A stretch of 64,000 nucleotides of DNA from Noviherbaspirillum sp. L7-7A. GTDB lineage: Bacteria; Pseudomonadota; Gammaproteobacteria; Burkholderiales; Burkholderiaceae_D. The stretch is from contig NZ_JAHQRJ010000003.1 of NCBI RefSeq assembly GCF_019052805.1, forward strand, positions 186,001 through 250,000, in the 5' to 3' direction. Made by a program: the position numbers and the translations under genes. Shown here one piece after another: positions 36,559 through 45,202 of the stretch. How positions within the stretch are numbered: position 1 is the first letter of the stretch; every line of letters begins with the position of its first letter. Under the pieces are notes generated by a model. It was not told the DNA's origin, did no database searches, and saw nothing but the letters and a program-made list of their open reading frames with translations.

Positions 36559-37423
36559 TGCCGTGCAGCCTGGCCAGCGTGGTGGCCAGCGTGCGGCCGA
36601 GGGTCTCTACCGATTCCTGCATCTTCGGATTCTGCATGCTGCCGTCCAGGCTGAAGGCCTCGTGCGCCTTGCCCACCGCCAGCTGCTCCGGCAGCACGAT
36701 CACGCCGATGTTGCCGAGGATGGCCCTGACATGCACCAGGCCGCGCAGCCCGCCATAGCTGCCGGGCGAGGCGCTCATCAGTACCGCTACCTTGTTGCGG
36801 TAGGGCGCTAGGCCGTCTTGGCCGTCCACGGCGCGCGACGTCCAGTCGATCAGGTTCTTCAGCAGCGCGGGAATCGAGCCGTTGTATTCCGGGCTGGCGA
36901 TCAGGAAACCCTGATGTTCCACCAGCAGTTGCCGCAGTTCGCGCGCCTTCGGCGGCAGGCCCTGCTCGGCTTCCAGGTCTCCGTCATAAATGGGCACCGG
37001 AAAGTCACGCAGGTCGATTTCGGTCACGTCGGCTCCGGCGCGCCGCGCGCCTTCGGCCGCGACCCTCACCAGCCGCTTGTTCAGGGAAGCCTTGCGGGCA
37101 CTGCCCGCAAAAGCCAGTATTTTGGGCACCGTGGTTCTCATGCTGGTCATCCTTCCTCTGCAATGGTGGGCCGGGCGGCTCGCTCGTCCTGTGCGTCGCA
37201 GCATACTGCAGATGCCTCATGCGCATGGACGCGCTGCCGCAATCCCCGCGCATTCTCCGCCGCTGCAGGCGGCTGCGCGGCATGCGCGCGGCTTGCCATG
37301 GATTAAGCCCGCCCTGCCGGCGAGGCCGAAAGACGCAACATGCTGCCGCGTCGCATCGTCTAGTCTGGCCACTGCCGCTCAGCGTGCAAGGCTCTGACTT
37401 CGAACCTAACCCAACGTGCCCGA

Positions 37424-38680
37424 ATGACCTCAGCCCACCTTCCCGCCCCTGGCCAGGCGATGCCCAGCGCAGCGCCGGCAGCCCGATCCGCTTACTGGCG
37501 TTATGACGGCCGGGGCTGGACACGCGACTTGCGCATCGACTTCCTGCGCGGCCTGGTGTTCGTGCTGCTGTTCACATCGCACTTCAACTTCTTTTCATGG
37601 ATGTCCTTGGTAGGCTGGGAACGCGTGGGCGTGGTCTCGTCGGCCGAGATGTTCATCCTGCTGTCGGGCGTTGTCACCGGCGCAGTCTATGGCAAGAAGC
37701 TGCGCGGCGACGGCCTCGGCGCTTGCACCATCAAGCTCTTCTCAAGGGCATGGACGCTGTACAAGACCGCTGTCATCGCGGCTGGCCTGGTGGCATTGCT
37801 GCGGCTAGTGCCGTGGCTGGACATGACGTCGCTGACCACGTTTACCGACCCAGTCAGCGGCACGCTGTACCCTCTCTATCCCAGCCTTTCGGAAGGTTTG
37901 CTGTCCAACCTGTTCCATGTGCTGGTGCTGGCAGCCAGCCCGCACCAGTTCCAGATCGTCGGACTGTACGTGGTGCTGTTCCTGCTCACACCTATCATCT
38001 TCTGGGCCCTGGACAGGCGGCTGACCGGCTGGCTGCTGCTGGCGAGCTGGGTGGCCTACCTGGTTAATTACCTGGCGCCGGAAACCGAGCCCGGCACCGC
38101 CGAGATCCAGCTGACCGTGGCCCAGTTCGAATATGCCTTTCCGGTGCTGGCCTGGCAGCTGCTGTTCGTGCATGGCGTGGTGGCCGGCTTTCACCGCCAG
38201 CTGGTGATGGACTTTTTCGCCACCGCCGCGGGCCGCGTGCTGATTGCGCTGTGCATGCTGCTGTCGCTGATGCTGGCGCTGTTTTCCCTGAACCACCCGC
38301 TGGACCAGCTGCCGGCGTGGACCCGGCTGCATTTCATTGCGCCGGAGATGTTCAATGCCGCCTACCAGTCCTTCTTCCTGAAATACAAGCTGGGACCGGG
38401 CCGCATCCTCAACATCACCTGCCTACTGATTGCCGCCATGGCTGTGCTGACCGTGGCCTGGAAGCCGATCCATCGCGGCCTCGGCTGGCTGTTCATCCCG
38501 CTGGGACAGGAATCGATGTATGTGTTCTTCATGCACCTGTTCGTCGTACTGCTGGTGTTTAATTCGCCGCTGCCGGCGCTGGACAATGTCTGGATCAACA
38601 CTGCAATCCACGTGCTGTCGCTGCTGGCCTGCTGGTTAATGGTGCGGAAAAAATTCCTATTTAACTTGGTGCCGCACTGA
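37424..38680 (+). CDS. OpgC-like membrane acyltransferase
   Basis: The 418-residue protein has about ten membrane helices and the OpgC opening RDLRIDFLRGLVFVLLFTSHFNFFS, then SSAEMFILLSGVVTGAVYGKKL. OpgC succinylates periplasmic glucans in E. coli; relatives modify other polysaccharides. A GH16 glucanase follows on the same strand and a polysaccharide synthase cluster lies on the opposite strand, so this is probably the decorating enzyme of the same polymer. The N-terminal ~35 residues are Pro/Ala-rich and may be cytosolic. Confidence 0.85.
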   Translation: MTSAHLPAPGQAMPSAAPAARSAYWRYDGRGWTRDLRIDFLRGLVFVLLFTSHFNFFSWMSLVGWERVGVVSSAEMFILLSGVVTGAVYGKKLRGDGLGACTIKLFSRAWTLYKTAVIAAGLVALLRLVPWLDMTSLTTFTDPVSGTLYPLYPSLSEGLLSNLFHVLVLAASPHQFQIVGLYVVLFLLTPIIFWALDRRLTGWLLLASWVAYLVNYLAPETEPGTAEIQLTVAQFEYAFPVLAWQLLFVHGVVAGFHRQLVMDFFATAAGRVLIALCMLLSLMLALFSLNHPLDQLPAWTRLHFIAPEMFNAAYQSFFLKYKLGPGRILNITCLLIAAMAVLTVAWKPIHRGLGWLFIPLGQESMYVFFMHLFVVLLVFNSPLPALDNVWINTAIHVLSLLACWLMVRKKFLFNLVPH

Positions 38681-38861
38681 GGCGCAGCCGCGCAATGGGC
38701 GTACACGACGACGCCGGACCGGCCGTCGGCATCGGGTCTGTCCGACAACAGATCACATTAAAATGTTTCTCATAGTCAACTAAAACCGGCTAGAATATTC
38801 CTATACAGCAACTAATTGGCAAAAGCCTATCGGTTGCCGGAATATCCAGACACGGTTGACC

Positions 38862-39587
38862 ATGAAGATCCTTGCAAGAAAATTGATCGGCGGCTGCCTG
38901 CTTGCGCTTGCCAGCCTTTCCAACAGCGTGAACGCAGAGACGACCCAGGTATTTTTCGACGATTTCGATGGCCGCGCCCTGAGCAGCGCGTGGCAGATCG
39001 CGACCTGGGTCAACGGTCCGCCGTTCGGCTGCACCTTTTCCAACCAGGATGTCCATCTAGGCAAGAGCCTGCTGAATCTGGGCTTCAGCGGCAATTCCGG
39101 CAAATGCGCCGAGATCAGAACCAAAAATTTCTGGCAACACGGCGCCTTCGTGGTGGATATGAAGCCGTCGGCCGTGCCGGGCACGGTCAGTTCCTTCTTT
39201 CTGTATGACGGCGTGGCTTCCACTGCCTCCCATTACGAGATTGACATCGAGTTCGTCGGCGGCAGCGGCCTGCTGCATACCAATTACTGGATCGCCGGGC
39301 AGCAGCATCCGCAGGACATCGACTTGCGGGCCATGGGCATCGATCCCTACAAGGCCAGCCGCCGCTACAGCGTGAGCTGGCAGCCCGATGTGATCGTCTG
39401 GCATGTGATGAATGATGCCGGCCAGTGGGTGGAAGTGCGGCGCGCCGCGGCTGCCATCAGCGCACCTATGAAGCTGATGATGAATGCCTGGTACGGGGAC
39501 AATATCGGCTCGGCGCTGCTCTTTCCGGGTTATTACGGCGGACAGCAGGGGACGGCCCAGTACAACTCGGTCTGGATAGGGAAATAG
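38862..39587 (+). CDS. Secreted glycoside hydrolase family 16 (lichenase-like beta-glucanase)
   Basis: The 241-residue protein has a signal peptide ending near SNSVNAETT and a jelly-roll GH16 domain. The catalytic motif EIDIEFVG (Glu126, Asp128, Glu130) matches the EIDIEFxG motif of bacterial 1,3-1,4-beta-glucanases, and the following WHVMNDAG and MMNAWYG strands fit. It should cut beta-glucans outside the inner membrane. Next to a GT2 synthase it may trim or release the polymer made there. The ATG at 38862 is used; a TTG two codons earlier is in frame. Confidence 0.85.
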   Translation: MKILARKLIGGCLLALASLSNSVNAETTQVFFDDFDGRALSSAWQIATWVNGPPFGCTFSNQDVHLGKSLLNLGFSGNSGKCAEIRTKNFWQHGAFVVDMKPSAVPGTVSSFFLYDGVASTASHYEIDIEFVGGSGLLHTNYWIAGQQHPQDIDLRAMGIDPYKASRRYSVSWQPDVIVWHVMNDAGQWVEVRRAAAAISAPMKLMMNAWYGDNIGSALLFPGYYGGQQGTAQYNSVWIGK

Positions 39588-39617
39588 GGCGCTGCCGGCT
39601 ATTGGCTGTCGGCTACT

Positions 39618-39959
39618 TCAGGCGGCAGCCTTCTGCACGGCTTCGGCCAGATTGCCGCTGATGGCGAATACCTTGTCCATGCGTGTCAGCTTGAACAGGC
39701 TCTGCACCCCGCCCTTCACATTGCACACGCCCAGCGCACCGCTGCCGCCCAAACCCTTGAGCACCGACACCAGCGCACCCAGGCCGCTGGAATCCATGAA
39801 GTCGACGCCTTCCAGGTCCAGCACGAGGCGCTTGTCGCCTTCCTGCACCAGCTTCAGCACGGCTTCCTTGAACGCCGGCGCCACCGCGCTGTCGAGCCGC
39901 TTTGTCGCGGGTCGGATGATGGCCACGTTCTGCTCGCGGCTGACATTGATGATGTCCAT
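39618..39959 (-). CDS. STAS-domain anti-sigma factor antagonist (RsbV-like)
   Basis: The 113-residue protein is a single STAS domain with DLEGVDFMDSSGLGALVSVLKGL. Ser57/Ser58 are the site normally phosphorylated by an anti-sigma kinase. Dephosphorylated, it would bind and sequester that kinase. The matching HATPase kinase (47269-47763) and SpoIIE-type phosphatase (47769-49505) lie at the other end of the same minus-strand cluster. All three parts of a partner switch therefore bracket the polysaccharide genes. Confidence 0.9.
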   Translation of the reverse strand: MDIINVSREQNVAIIRPATKRLDSAVAPAFKEAVLKLVQEGDKRLVLDLEGVDFMDSSGLGALVSVLKGLGGSGALGVCNVKGGVQSLFKLTRMDKVFAISGNLAEAVQKAAA

Positions 39960-40010
39960 ATTGGTCCTCTTTGTAGTGTGTGGTTTGTCTGTCTGCGACC
40001 CGGCGCCGCT

Positions 40011-40958
40011 CTACCATGCATGCGACCAGGAGATCGAGATGCTGCCGTTGCGCGGCGCGCCCTGGCCTGGCGAACGGCTGTGCCACGGGTAGCGGTTGCC
40101 GGAATAATTGTTGTACTGGATGGATATCGTGCCAGGATGCCAGTCGAAGTAGCCAAAGCCGTAGGACAAGTCGGGGTCCCACGGCTGCTGCTGGCTGCGG
40201 TCCGGGTAGTAGAACAGCGTGACGTTGGCATACCAGTTCGACGGCGTGGAATAGCGGCACCCGAGCGAGGCCGAACGCTTGCCTGACTGCACGGAACGCG
40301 ATTTCAGGTCGGTGTAGCGTGGCGTCAGGTTGGCATTGATGCTGCAGCCGAGCTGATGCCTGTCATCGATCAGCAGCAGGGGGCGCAGCACTTCCGGCAG
40401 CGCGAACTTGTAGCCGACCGACCACTGACCCTGGCTGAAGCGGGTGTGCTGCTCGGGCAGCTGGCCGCGCGGCACGGTACGGTCGGGGAACAGCCGGTTG
40501 CCGCCGTAATTGCTGTAGGTGAAGCTGAAGGTGTCGGGGTGCCAGTCGTCATAGCCGAAGGTATAGGTGAAGTCCGGATTCCACGGCCGCTGCCGGTCGC
40601 CCATCAGATACCGGTAGAAGGTCACGCCGCCAAACCAGTAGCTGTGCGGGTTGTAGCGCAGCTCGGCCTGCAGGGTGGGCGAGACAGCGGGCGAGCCTTG
40701 GAAGCCCGATCCCTTAAAGCCGCCCTCGGTGGTACGCAGCGGCACATCCATCGCCAGCCGCAGGCGCAGGCGCTTGACCTCTTCCGCCGCCGGTTCCAGC
40801 GGCGCCGGCGGCGCGCGGTCGGCCGGCGTGCCGCGCGATGTTTCCCACGAAGGGATCGGCGACGGGAAGGCGCCGGCGCGGTTGACCTCCTCGGCCATGC
40901 CGGCCAGCGGCGCCAGAGCGCATGCCAGGGCGCCCATCAGCAGGATCCGGGATCGCAT
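40011..40958 (-). CDS. Exported beta-strand-rich protein with an internal duplication
   Basis: I do not recognise the family. The 315-residue product has a signal peptide ending near LAGMAEE, a Pro-rich linker, then alternating aromatic strands and a C-terminal aromatic end (ISISWSHAW), as in outer-membrane barrels. Two copies of one module are visible: residues 105-158 (NPDFTYTFGYDDWHP, YSNYGGNRLFP) and 240-293 (DPDLSYGFGYFDWHP, YNNYSGNRYPW). It is the last structural gene after three DUF3131 genes and the GT2, so a role in polymer export or anchoring is inferred. Confidence 0.65.
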   Translation of the reverse strand: MRSRILLMGALACALAPLAGMAEEVNRAGAFPSPIPSWETSRGTPADRAPPAPLEPAAEEVKRLRLRLAMDVPLRTTEGGFKGSGFQGSPAVSPTLQAELRYNPHSYWFGGVTFYRYLMGDRQRPWNPDFTYTFGYDDWHPDTFSFTYSNYGGNRLFPDRTVPRGQLPEQHTRFSQGQWSVGYKFALPEVLRPLLLIDDRHQLGCSINANLTPRYTDLKSRSVQSGKRSASLGCRYSTPSNWYANVTLFYYPDRSQQQPWDPDLSYGFGYFDWHPGTISIQYNNYSGNRYPWHSRSPGQGAPRNGSISISWSHAW

Positions 40959-40995
40959 CTGCACGGCCGCTGCCTCATCGCTCCCATGCCGGCAC

Positions 40996-42441
40996 TCATC
41001 GGGCCACGGCCGCCGGGCGCAGCGCTGCCGGCAGCGACCTCGCACCCGGGTCGGCACAGGCCAGCCGCTCGCCGGGGAAGCAGCGATTGGGCCGGTCGAA
41101 CGGGTTGCCGGTCTGCCGGCGCAGATAGCGTCCGTTGCTTGCCGCCGGCAGCAGTTGGCCCTTGACCTTGAACAGCAGCGTCTCCAGCACCTGGGCATTG
41201 GTGGTAAGCGAAATGCCTTCCTGCGGCGCGCCGCTCTTCTCCATGCGGCCGTCGTACCAGCCGCGCTCCGGGCTGTAGAGCGTCTGCACTGACGTCATCA
41301 GCAGGTCGGTGTAAGCCGTCGGCCACAGTCCCCACAAGCCAAATGCGGCGCGGGTCGAGACCATGGCCAGCTTTTCATATTCCTTGCCGTCCGGGCCAAC
41401 CGTGTTCCACGGATAGCCGGCGGCAAACACCGCATCGTAGACCAGGTAAGGCGGCTCCTTGATCTGGTACTCGGTGCGCGCGGTCAGCACGCCTTCCCTG
41501 GCATGGCGCATCTCCTGCACCTTGTAGACCGCATCGGCCATCTTCCTGAAGTCGGCATCCTCGCTGCTGGCGCCTGCGGCCTGGCCCGGATAGCGCCAGC
41601 CGAACTCCATGCCCATCAGCACATAAGGCATAGTCAGCACCGGCGTCTGCACGCCGCTCAGGCGTGATTCCCGGCCGTCATAACGCACCGGCACGCCATA
41701 GATGTTCACGGTTTCCAGTTCCGGCCCGCGCCAGCTGCGCCGCGCCTCGAATCCCCACGCGGCAAAGCCGCCGGCGGCCAGCTGCTCATAGCCCAACCGG
41801 CCTTCCTGGTAGCGGTTGCGCTTGCCATTCTCCAGCGCCAGGCCATGCAGGATGCCGCAGTCATCGATGACCTGGCAGAAGTTCATCCGGAACACGACTT
41901 TGTCGAGGTATTCCTCGTACTGCGGATAGCGCAGGGCAACGATCTTCATCCAGGTCAGTAGGCGGCCGGTCTCAACCGCCGACCAGCCGATGTCGGCCGG
42001 CTGATTGGCATAGTTGACCATCTTGCCCGACAGCGTGTTGTAGACCTTGGCCGGAATGCTGGCCTCGGACATGTCCATGCCCTGCAGGAAGGCCAGAACC
42101 TTCGACAGGCGCTCGTCGAATTCCCGCTCGTTGACCAGGCCCAGTTCGCGCGCCGCCGTCAGCGCCGCCAGGTAGTCGCCCATGTGCGCCATCGAAAAGC
42201 TGGGCGTGCGGTCGCTGCCATTGACCAGGCCATTCTGAGGATTGGTGTTGTTCTCGAAGTAGCGCCAGGCCACTTTGGCCCACTGCAGCTCCTTCTCGCT
42301 CAGGCTGCCATAGCGGCCGACGCCGCCGGCATGCTCGGCGTAATCGCCGGCTTTCGTGATCTGGCGCGACACCAGGCCGCAGCCGGCAAGCAGCGCCGCC
42401 GCTAGCAGCGCGCCGCCCAGCAGCAGACGCCGTATCAGCAT
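40996..42441 (-). CDS. DUF3131 lipoprotein, paralogue 3
   Basis: The 481-residue protein has a lipobox LLAGC at about residue 21, so it is probably a membrane-anchored lipoprotein. It has the DUF3131 pattern WRYFENNTNPQNGLVNG, GWSAVETGRLLTWMKIVALRYPQY, EGRLGYEQLAAGGF, VYDAVFAAGYPWNTV and a final NAQVLETLLFKVKGQLL. It departs from its two neighbours where they read MWDTASYL; here it is MAHMGDYL, so a conserved Trp-Asp pair is lost. DUF3131 domains look like alpha/alpha-barrel carbohydrate-active proteins, but no activity is established. The start overlaps the upstream paralogue by seven bases. Confidence 0.85.
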   Translation of the reverse strand: MLIRRLLLGGALLAAALLAGCGLVSRQITKAGDYAEHAGGVGRYGSLSEKELQWAKVAWRYFENNTNPQNGLVNGSDRTPSFSMAHMGDYLAALTAARELGLVNEREFDERLSKVLAFLQGMDMSEASIPAKVYNTLSGKMVNYANQPADIGWSAVETGRLLTWMKIVALRYPQYEEYLDKVVFRMNFCQVIDDCGILHGLALENGKRNRYQEGRLGYEQLAAGGFAAWGFEARRSWRGPELETVNIYGVPVRYDGRESRLSGVQTPVLTMPYVLMGMEFGWRYPGQAAGASSEDADFRKMADAVYKVQEMRHAREGVLTARTEYQIKEPPYLVYDAVFAAGYPWNTVGPDGKEYEKLAMVSTRAAFGLWGLWPTAYTDLLMTSVQTLYSPERGWYDGRMEKSGAPQEGISLTTNAQVLETLLFKVKGQLLPAASNGRYLRRQTGNPFDRPNRCFPGERLACADPGARSLPAALRPAAVAR

Positions 42442-43859
42442 GGCACGCCCTTGCCGCAGGCGCCGCTGTCGGCTGCCACCGGCTGTGGCGGACCGCCGAA
42501 GCGGGTCCTGACATCGGCGCCATAGACTTTCGCCGCATGCTGCTCCCACAGGCCGCGTCGCTGTTTGCCTGGCGCAAGCAAGGTGCCTTTGACCTTGTAC
42601 AGCAGGGCTTCGAGCATGATGCCGTTGTTGTTGGCGGTGAAGGCCTTGATCGGGCCCTTGCCGCTTTCCAGCATGGCTTCGTAATAGCCCTTGTCCTTTT
42701 CATGCTTGTCCGCGATATAGGCAAACAGCCGGTCAGTATAGTCCGACTTCCACAGCACCCACATGCCCAGCGCGGCCTTCAATGACACCGCGGCGAACTG
42801 CGGCACATACTTGCCGGGCTCGGTAATGGTGTTCCAGGGGTAGCCATCGGTATAGACGGTGTCATAGACGAAATAGGGTTCCTGGTCGAGCTGGTGTTCG
42901 CTGCGCGCGGTCAGGATGCCGGTGGCCTGGTAACGGTTTTCCTGCGCCTGGTAGACGCGGTTGGCGAAATCGCGCCGCCAGTGGGCGCCGCGCATGCCGG
43001 CGCTGGCCGCCTCTGGCCCGGTGGCCCAGCCGAACTCGATGCCATCCAGCACATAGCTTTCCGACACCACGTAGTTGTGTTGGGAATACTTGCGTGGGTC
43101 ACGGCTGTCGTAGGGAATCTCGATGCAGTAGATCGGTATGGTTTCATAAGGCTCCGGCGCCGACGCTTGCGCCGTGCCGAAGCCCCACAGGTCGAAGCCT
43201 CGGGCCGCATACTCCTCATACCCCAGGCGGCCCTCCTGCACATACTGCACTTTCTGTTCCGGCGACAGCGAGGCGCCATACAGCATGCCGTTGCGGTCCA
43301 CCACGTTGTCGAACTTCCAGCGCATCACGAAGCGGTCGATGCCCTCGGCATGCTGCGGATACCGGTCCTTGATGATCTGCAGCCATATCAGGAGCCGGCC
43401 GAGGTCGATTGCGGAAAAGCCGATCTCGCCCGGCTTGTTGGCATAGTCGGCCTTTTCCATGGTCTTGGCGTTATAGACCTTGTTGGGCAGCTCGTCACGG
43501 AAGAACCCCATGGCGTTGAAGGTCCTGATGATGGCGCCCAGGCGTTCATCCAGCACTTGCCGGTTCACCAGCCCCAGTTCATGCGCTGCCACCAGCGCGC
43601 CGAGGTAGGAAGCGGTGTCCCACATCGTTGTAGAAGGATAGCTGTCGACCGCATTGACCAGGCCCGTCTGCGGCTGGTAATTGTTCTCGAAATATTTCCA
43701 GGCGATGCGGGCCATGTTGTGTTCCTGCTCGGTCAGCGCGCCGGCCCGTTGCGCATAGCGTTCCGCCGGCATCGTGCCATGGCCGCACTGCGCTGCCGAG
43801 GCCAGCAGCGGGCTGCACAGTGCCGCTGCCAGCAGGAGCCGCGCGAAGCCTGCCTTCAA
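42435..43859 (-). CDS. DUF3131 protein, paralogue 2, exported
   Basis: The 474-residue protein has a signal peptide ending near LLASAAQ and then the DUF3131 repeat-barrel features: RIAWKYFENNYQPQTGLVNAVDSYP, TMWDTASYLGALVAA, GFSAIDLGRLLIWLQIIKDRYPQ, QEGRLGYEEYAARGFDLWGF, VYDTVYTDGYPWNTI and NNNGIMLEALLYKVKGTLL. It probably acts in the periplasm on the polymer made by the adjacent GT2. A C-terminal extension has paired cysteines. ATGA overlap couples it to paralogue 1. Confidence 0.88.
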   Translation of the reverse strand: MKAGFARLLLAAALCSPLLASAAQCGHGTMPAERYAQRAGALTEQEHNMARIAWKYFENNYQPQTGLVNAVDSYPSTTMWDTASYLGALVAAHELGLVNRQVLDERLGAIIRTFNAMGFFRDELPNKVYNAKTMEKADYANKPGEIGFSAIDLGRLLIWLQIIKDRYPQHAEGIDRFVMRWKFDNVVDRNGMLYGASLSPEQKVQYVQEGRLGYEEYAARGFDLWGFGTAQASAPEPYETIPIYCIEIPYDSRDPRKYSQHNYVVSESYVLDGIEFGWATGPEAASAGMRGAHWRRDFANRVYQAQENRYQATGILTARSEHQLDQEPYFVYDTVYTDGYPWNTITEPGKYVPQFAAVSLKAALGMWVLWKSDYTDRLFAYIADKHEKDKGYYEAMLESGKGPIKAFTANNNGIMLEALLYKVKGTLLAPGKQRRGLWEQHAAKVYGADVRTRFGGPPQPVAADSGACGKGVPC

Positions 43860-45202
43860 TTCGCGCCCCCTTCCTGCAGGTTCAGCAGCTTGCCGCCCGC
43901 GATGAACGCCAGGCTTTCCAGCACCACCGCATTGGTATTGGCGGTGATGGCCTTGTTCGGCGCGCCGCCTTCCTCATAGAGGCCGGCATAGAAGCCCTTG
44001 TCCTTGTCATGCAGCGGCGCAGCCGCTTCCACCAGCTGCGTGGTGTACGCGGACCGGTACAGCGCATGCCAGCCAAAGGCGGCCTTGACGCTCATGGTGC
44101 GCAGCTCCGGCATGCTGGCGCCTTTTTCAGTGACCGGGTTCCAGGCCTTGCCGCCGCTGTAGACGGCGTTGTAGAGGAAGTAGGGCGCGCGGTCCAGGTG
44201 GTCTTCGGTGACCGCGGTCAGCTTGCCGGTCTTCCTGTGGCGCTGTTCCTGGGCCCGGTAGACCCGCCATGCCAGCTCGCGCGAGGTGCTGTCCCAGCCG
44301 AATTCCAGGCCGTCCAGCATATAGGGTTCGCTTACCACAAAGTTGCCGGCGCCGTATTTCTTCGGATCGCGCCGGTCATAGGGCACGCCGATGTCGTAAA
44401 TGTCGACCAAGGCGAGCTGGGGCAGGTAGTCCTGCGCGGCATGCACATCCAGTCCCAGCAGGGAGAAGGTCTTGGCCGCGTATTGCTCATATCCCAGGCG
44501 GCCCTCCTGCAACAGCTGGGCGCTGCCATCGGGCGCCAGCGAGATGCCGTACAGATGGCCTTTCTGCGCCAGCCGGCCGGTGTCCCAGCGGCTAATCACC
44601 TGCCGAGCCAGCCCCGTATGCTGCGGATAGCGCCACGCAATGATATTGAGCGGCACCATTAGCCGGCCGATGTCGATGGCCGACCAGCCTATGCCCTTCG
44701 GCGTTTCTTTGCCGGCATAGTCCACCATGGCCAGCGTCTTGACGTCATAGGACTTGTTGGGCAGCGCATTGTCGTACAGCGGCATCTTCGCGAGAGAACG
44801 CAGCGCCTGCGTCATGCGCCGGTCGAATTCTTCTTGGGGCAGCAGTGCCAGCCTCGAGGCCGACACCAACGCCAGCAGGTAGGACGCGGTATCCCACATG
44901 GTGGCGGCCGGATAGTCCTGCACCGAATTGACCAGGCCAGTTGTAGCATTGGTATTGTTCTCGAAGTATTTCCACGCAAGCCGGGCCATGTCCCGCTCCT
45001 GCGGCGTCAGCGGCTGCGCCTTGGGCAGGGCCGGCAGGTCGCTGCTGGCGGTAATGGCCGGCTTGGCAGAATACGCGGCGGGGTTTTCCTCGCCGGCATG
45101 GCGCGCGCTTTCGCGCTCGATCCAGACGGCCAGCATGGTGGCCACCAGCAGGGCAATGATAAAAACGATGGTGCTGCGCGCCTTGACCAGGTTTTCTGTC
45201 AT
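43856..45202 (-). CDS. DUF3131 protein, paralogue 1, membrane-anchored
   Basis: The 448-residue protein has one N-terminal membrane helix (IVFIIALLVATMLAVWI) without an obvious cleavage site. The periplasmic DUF3131 domain follows: RLAWKYFENNTNATTGLVNSVQDYP, TMWDTASYLLALVSA, GWSAIDIGRLMVPLNIIAWRYPQ, QEGRLGYEQYAAKTFSLLGL and NTNAVVLESLAFIAGGKLL. It overlaps the GT2 stop by four bases (ATGA) and is the first of three paralogues, presumably by tandem duplication. Likely an inner-membrane partner of the synthase; activity unknown. Confidence 0.88.
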   Translation of the reverse strand: MTENLVKARSTIVFIIALLVATMLAVWIERESARHAGEENPAAYSAKPAITASSDLPALPKAQPLTPQERDMARLAWKYFENNTNATTGLVNSVQDYPAATMWDTASYLLALVSASRLALLPQEEFDRRMTQALRSLAKMPLYDNALPNKSYDVKTLAMVDYAGKETPKGIGWSAIDIGRLMVPLNIIAWRYPQHTGLARQVISRWDTGRLAQKGHLYGISLAPDGSAQLLQEGRLGYEQYAAKTFSLLGLDVHAAQDYLPQLALVDIYDIGVPYDRRDPKKYGAGNFVVSEPYMLDGLEFGWDSTSRELAWRVYRAQEQRHRKTGKLTAVTEDHLDRAPYFLYNAVYSGGKAWNPVTEKGASMPELRTMSVKAAFGWHALYRSAYTTQLVEAAAPLHDKDKGFYAGLYEEGGAPNKAITANTNAVVLESLAFIAGGKLLNLQEGGAN

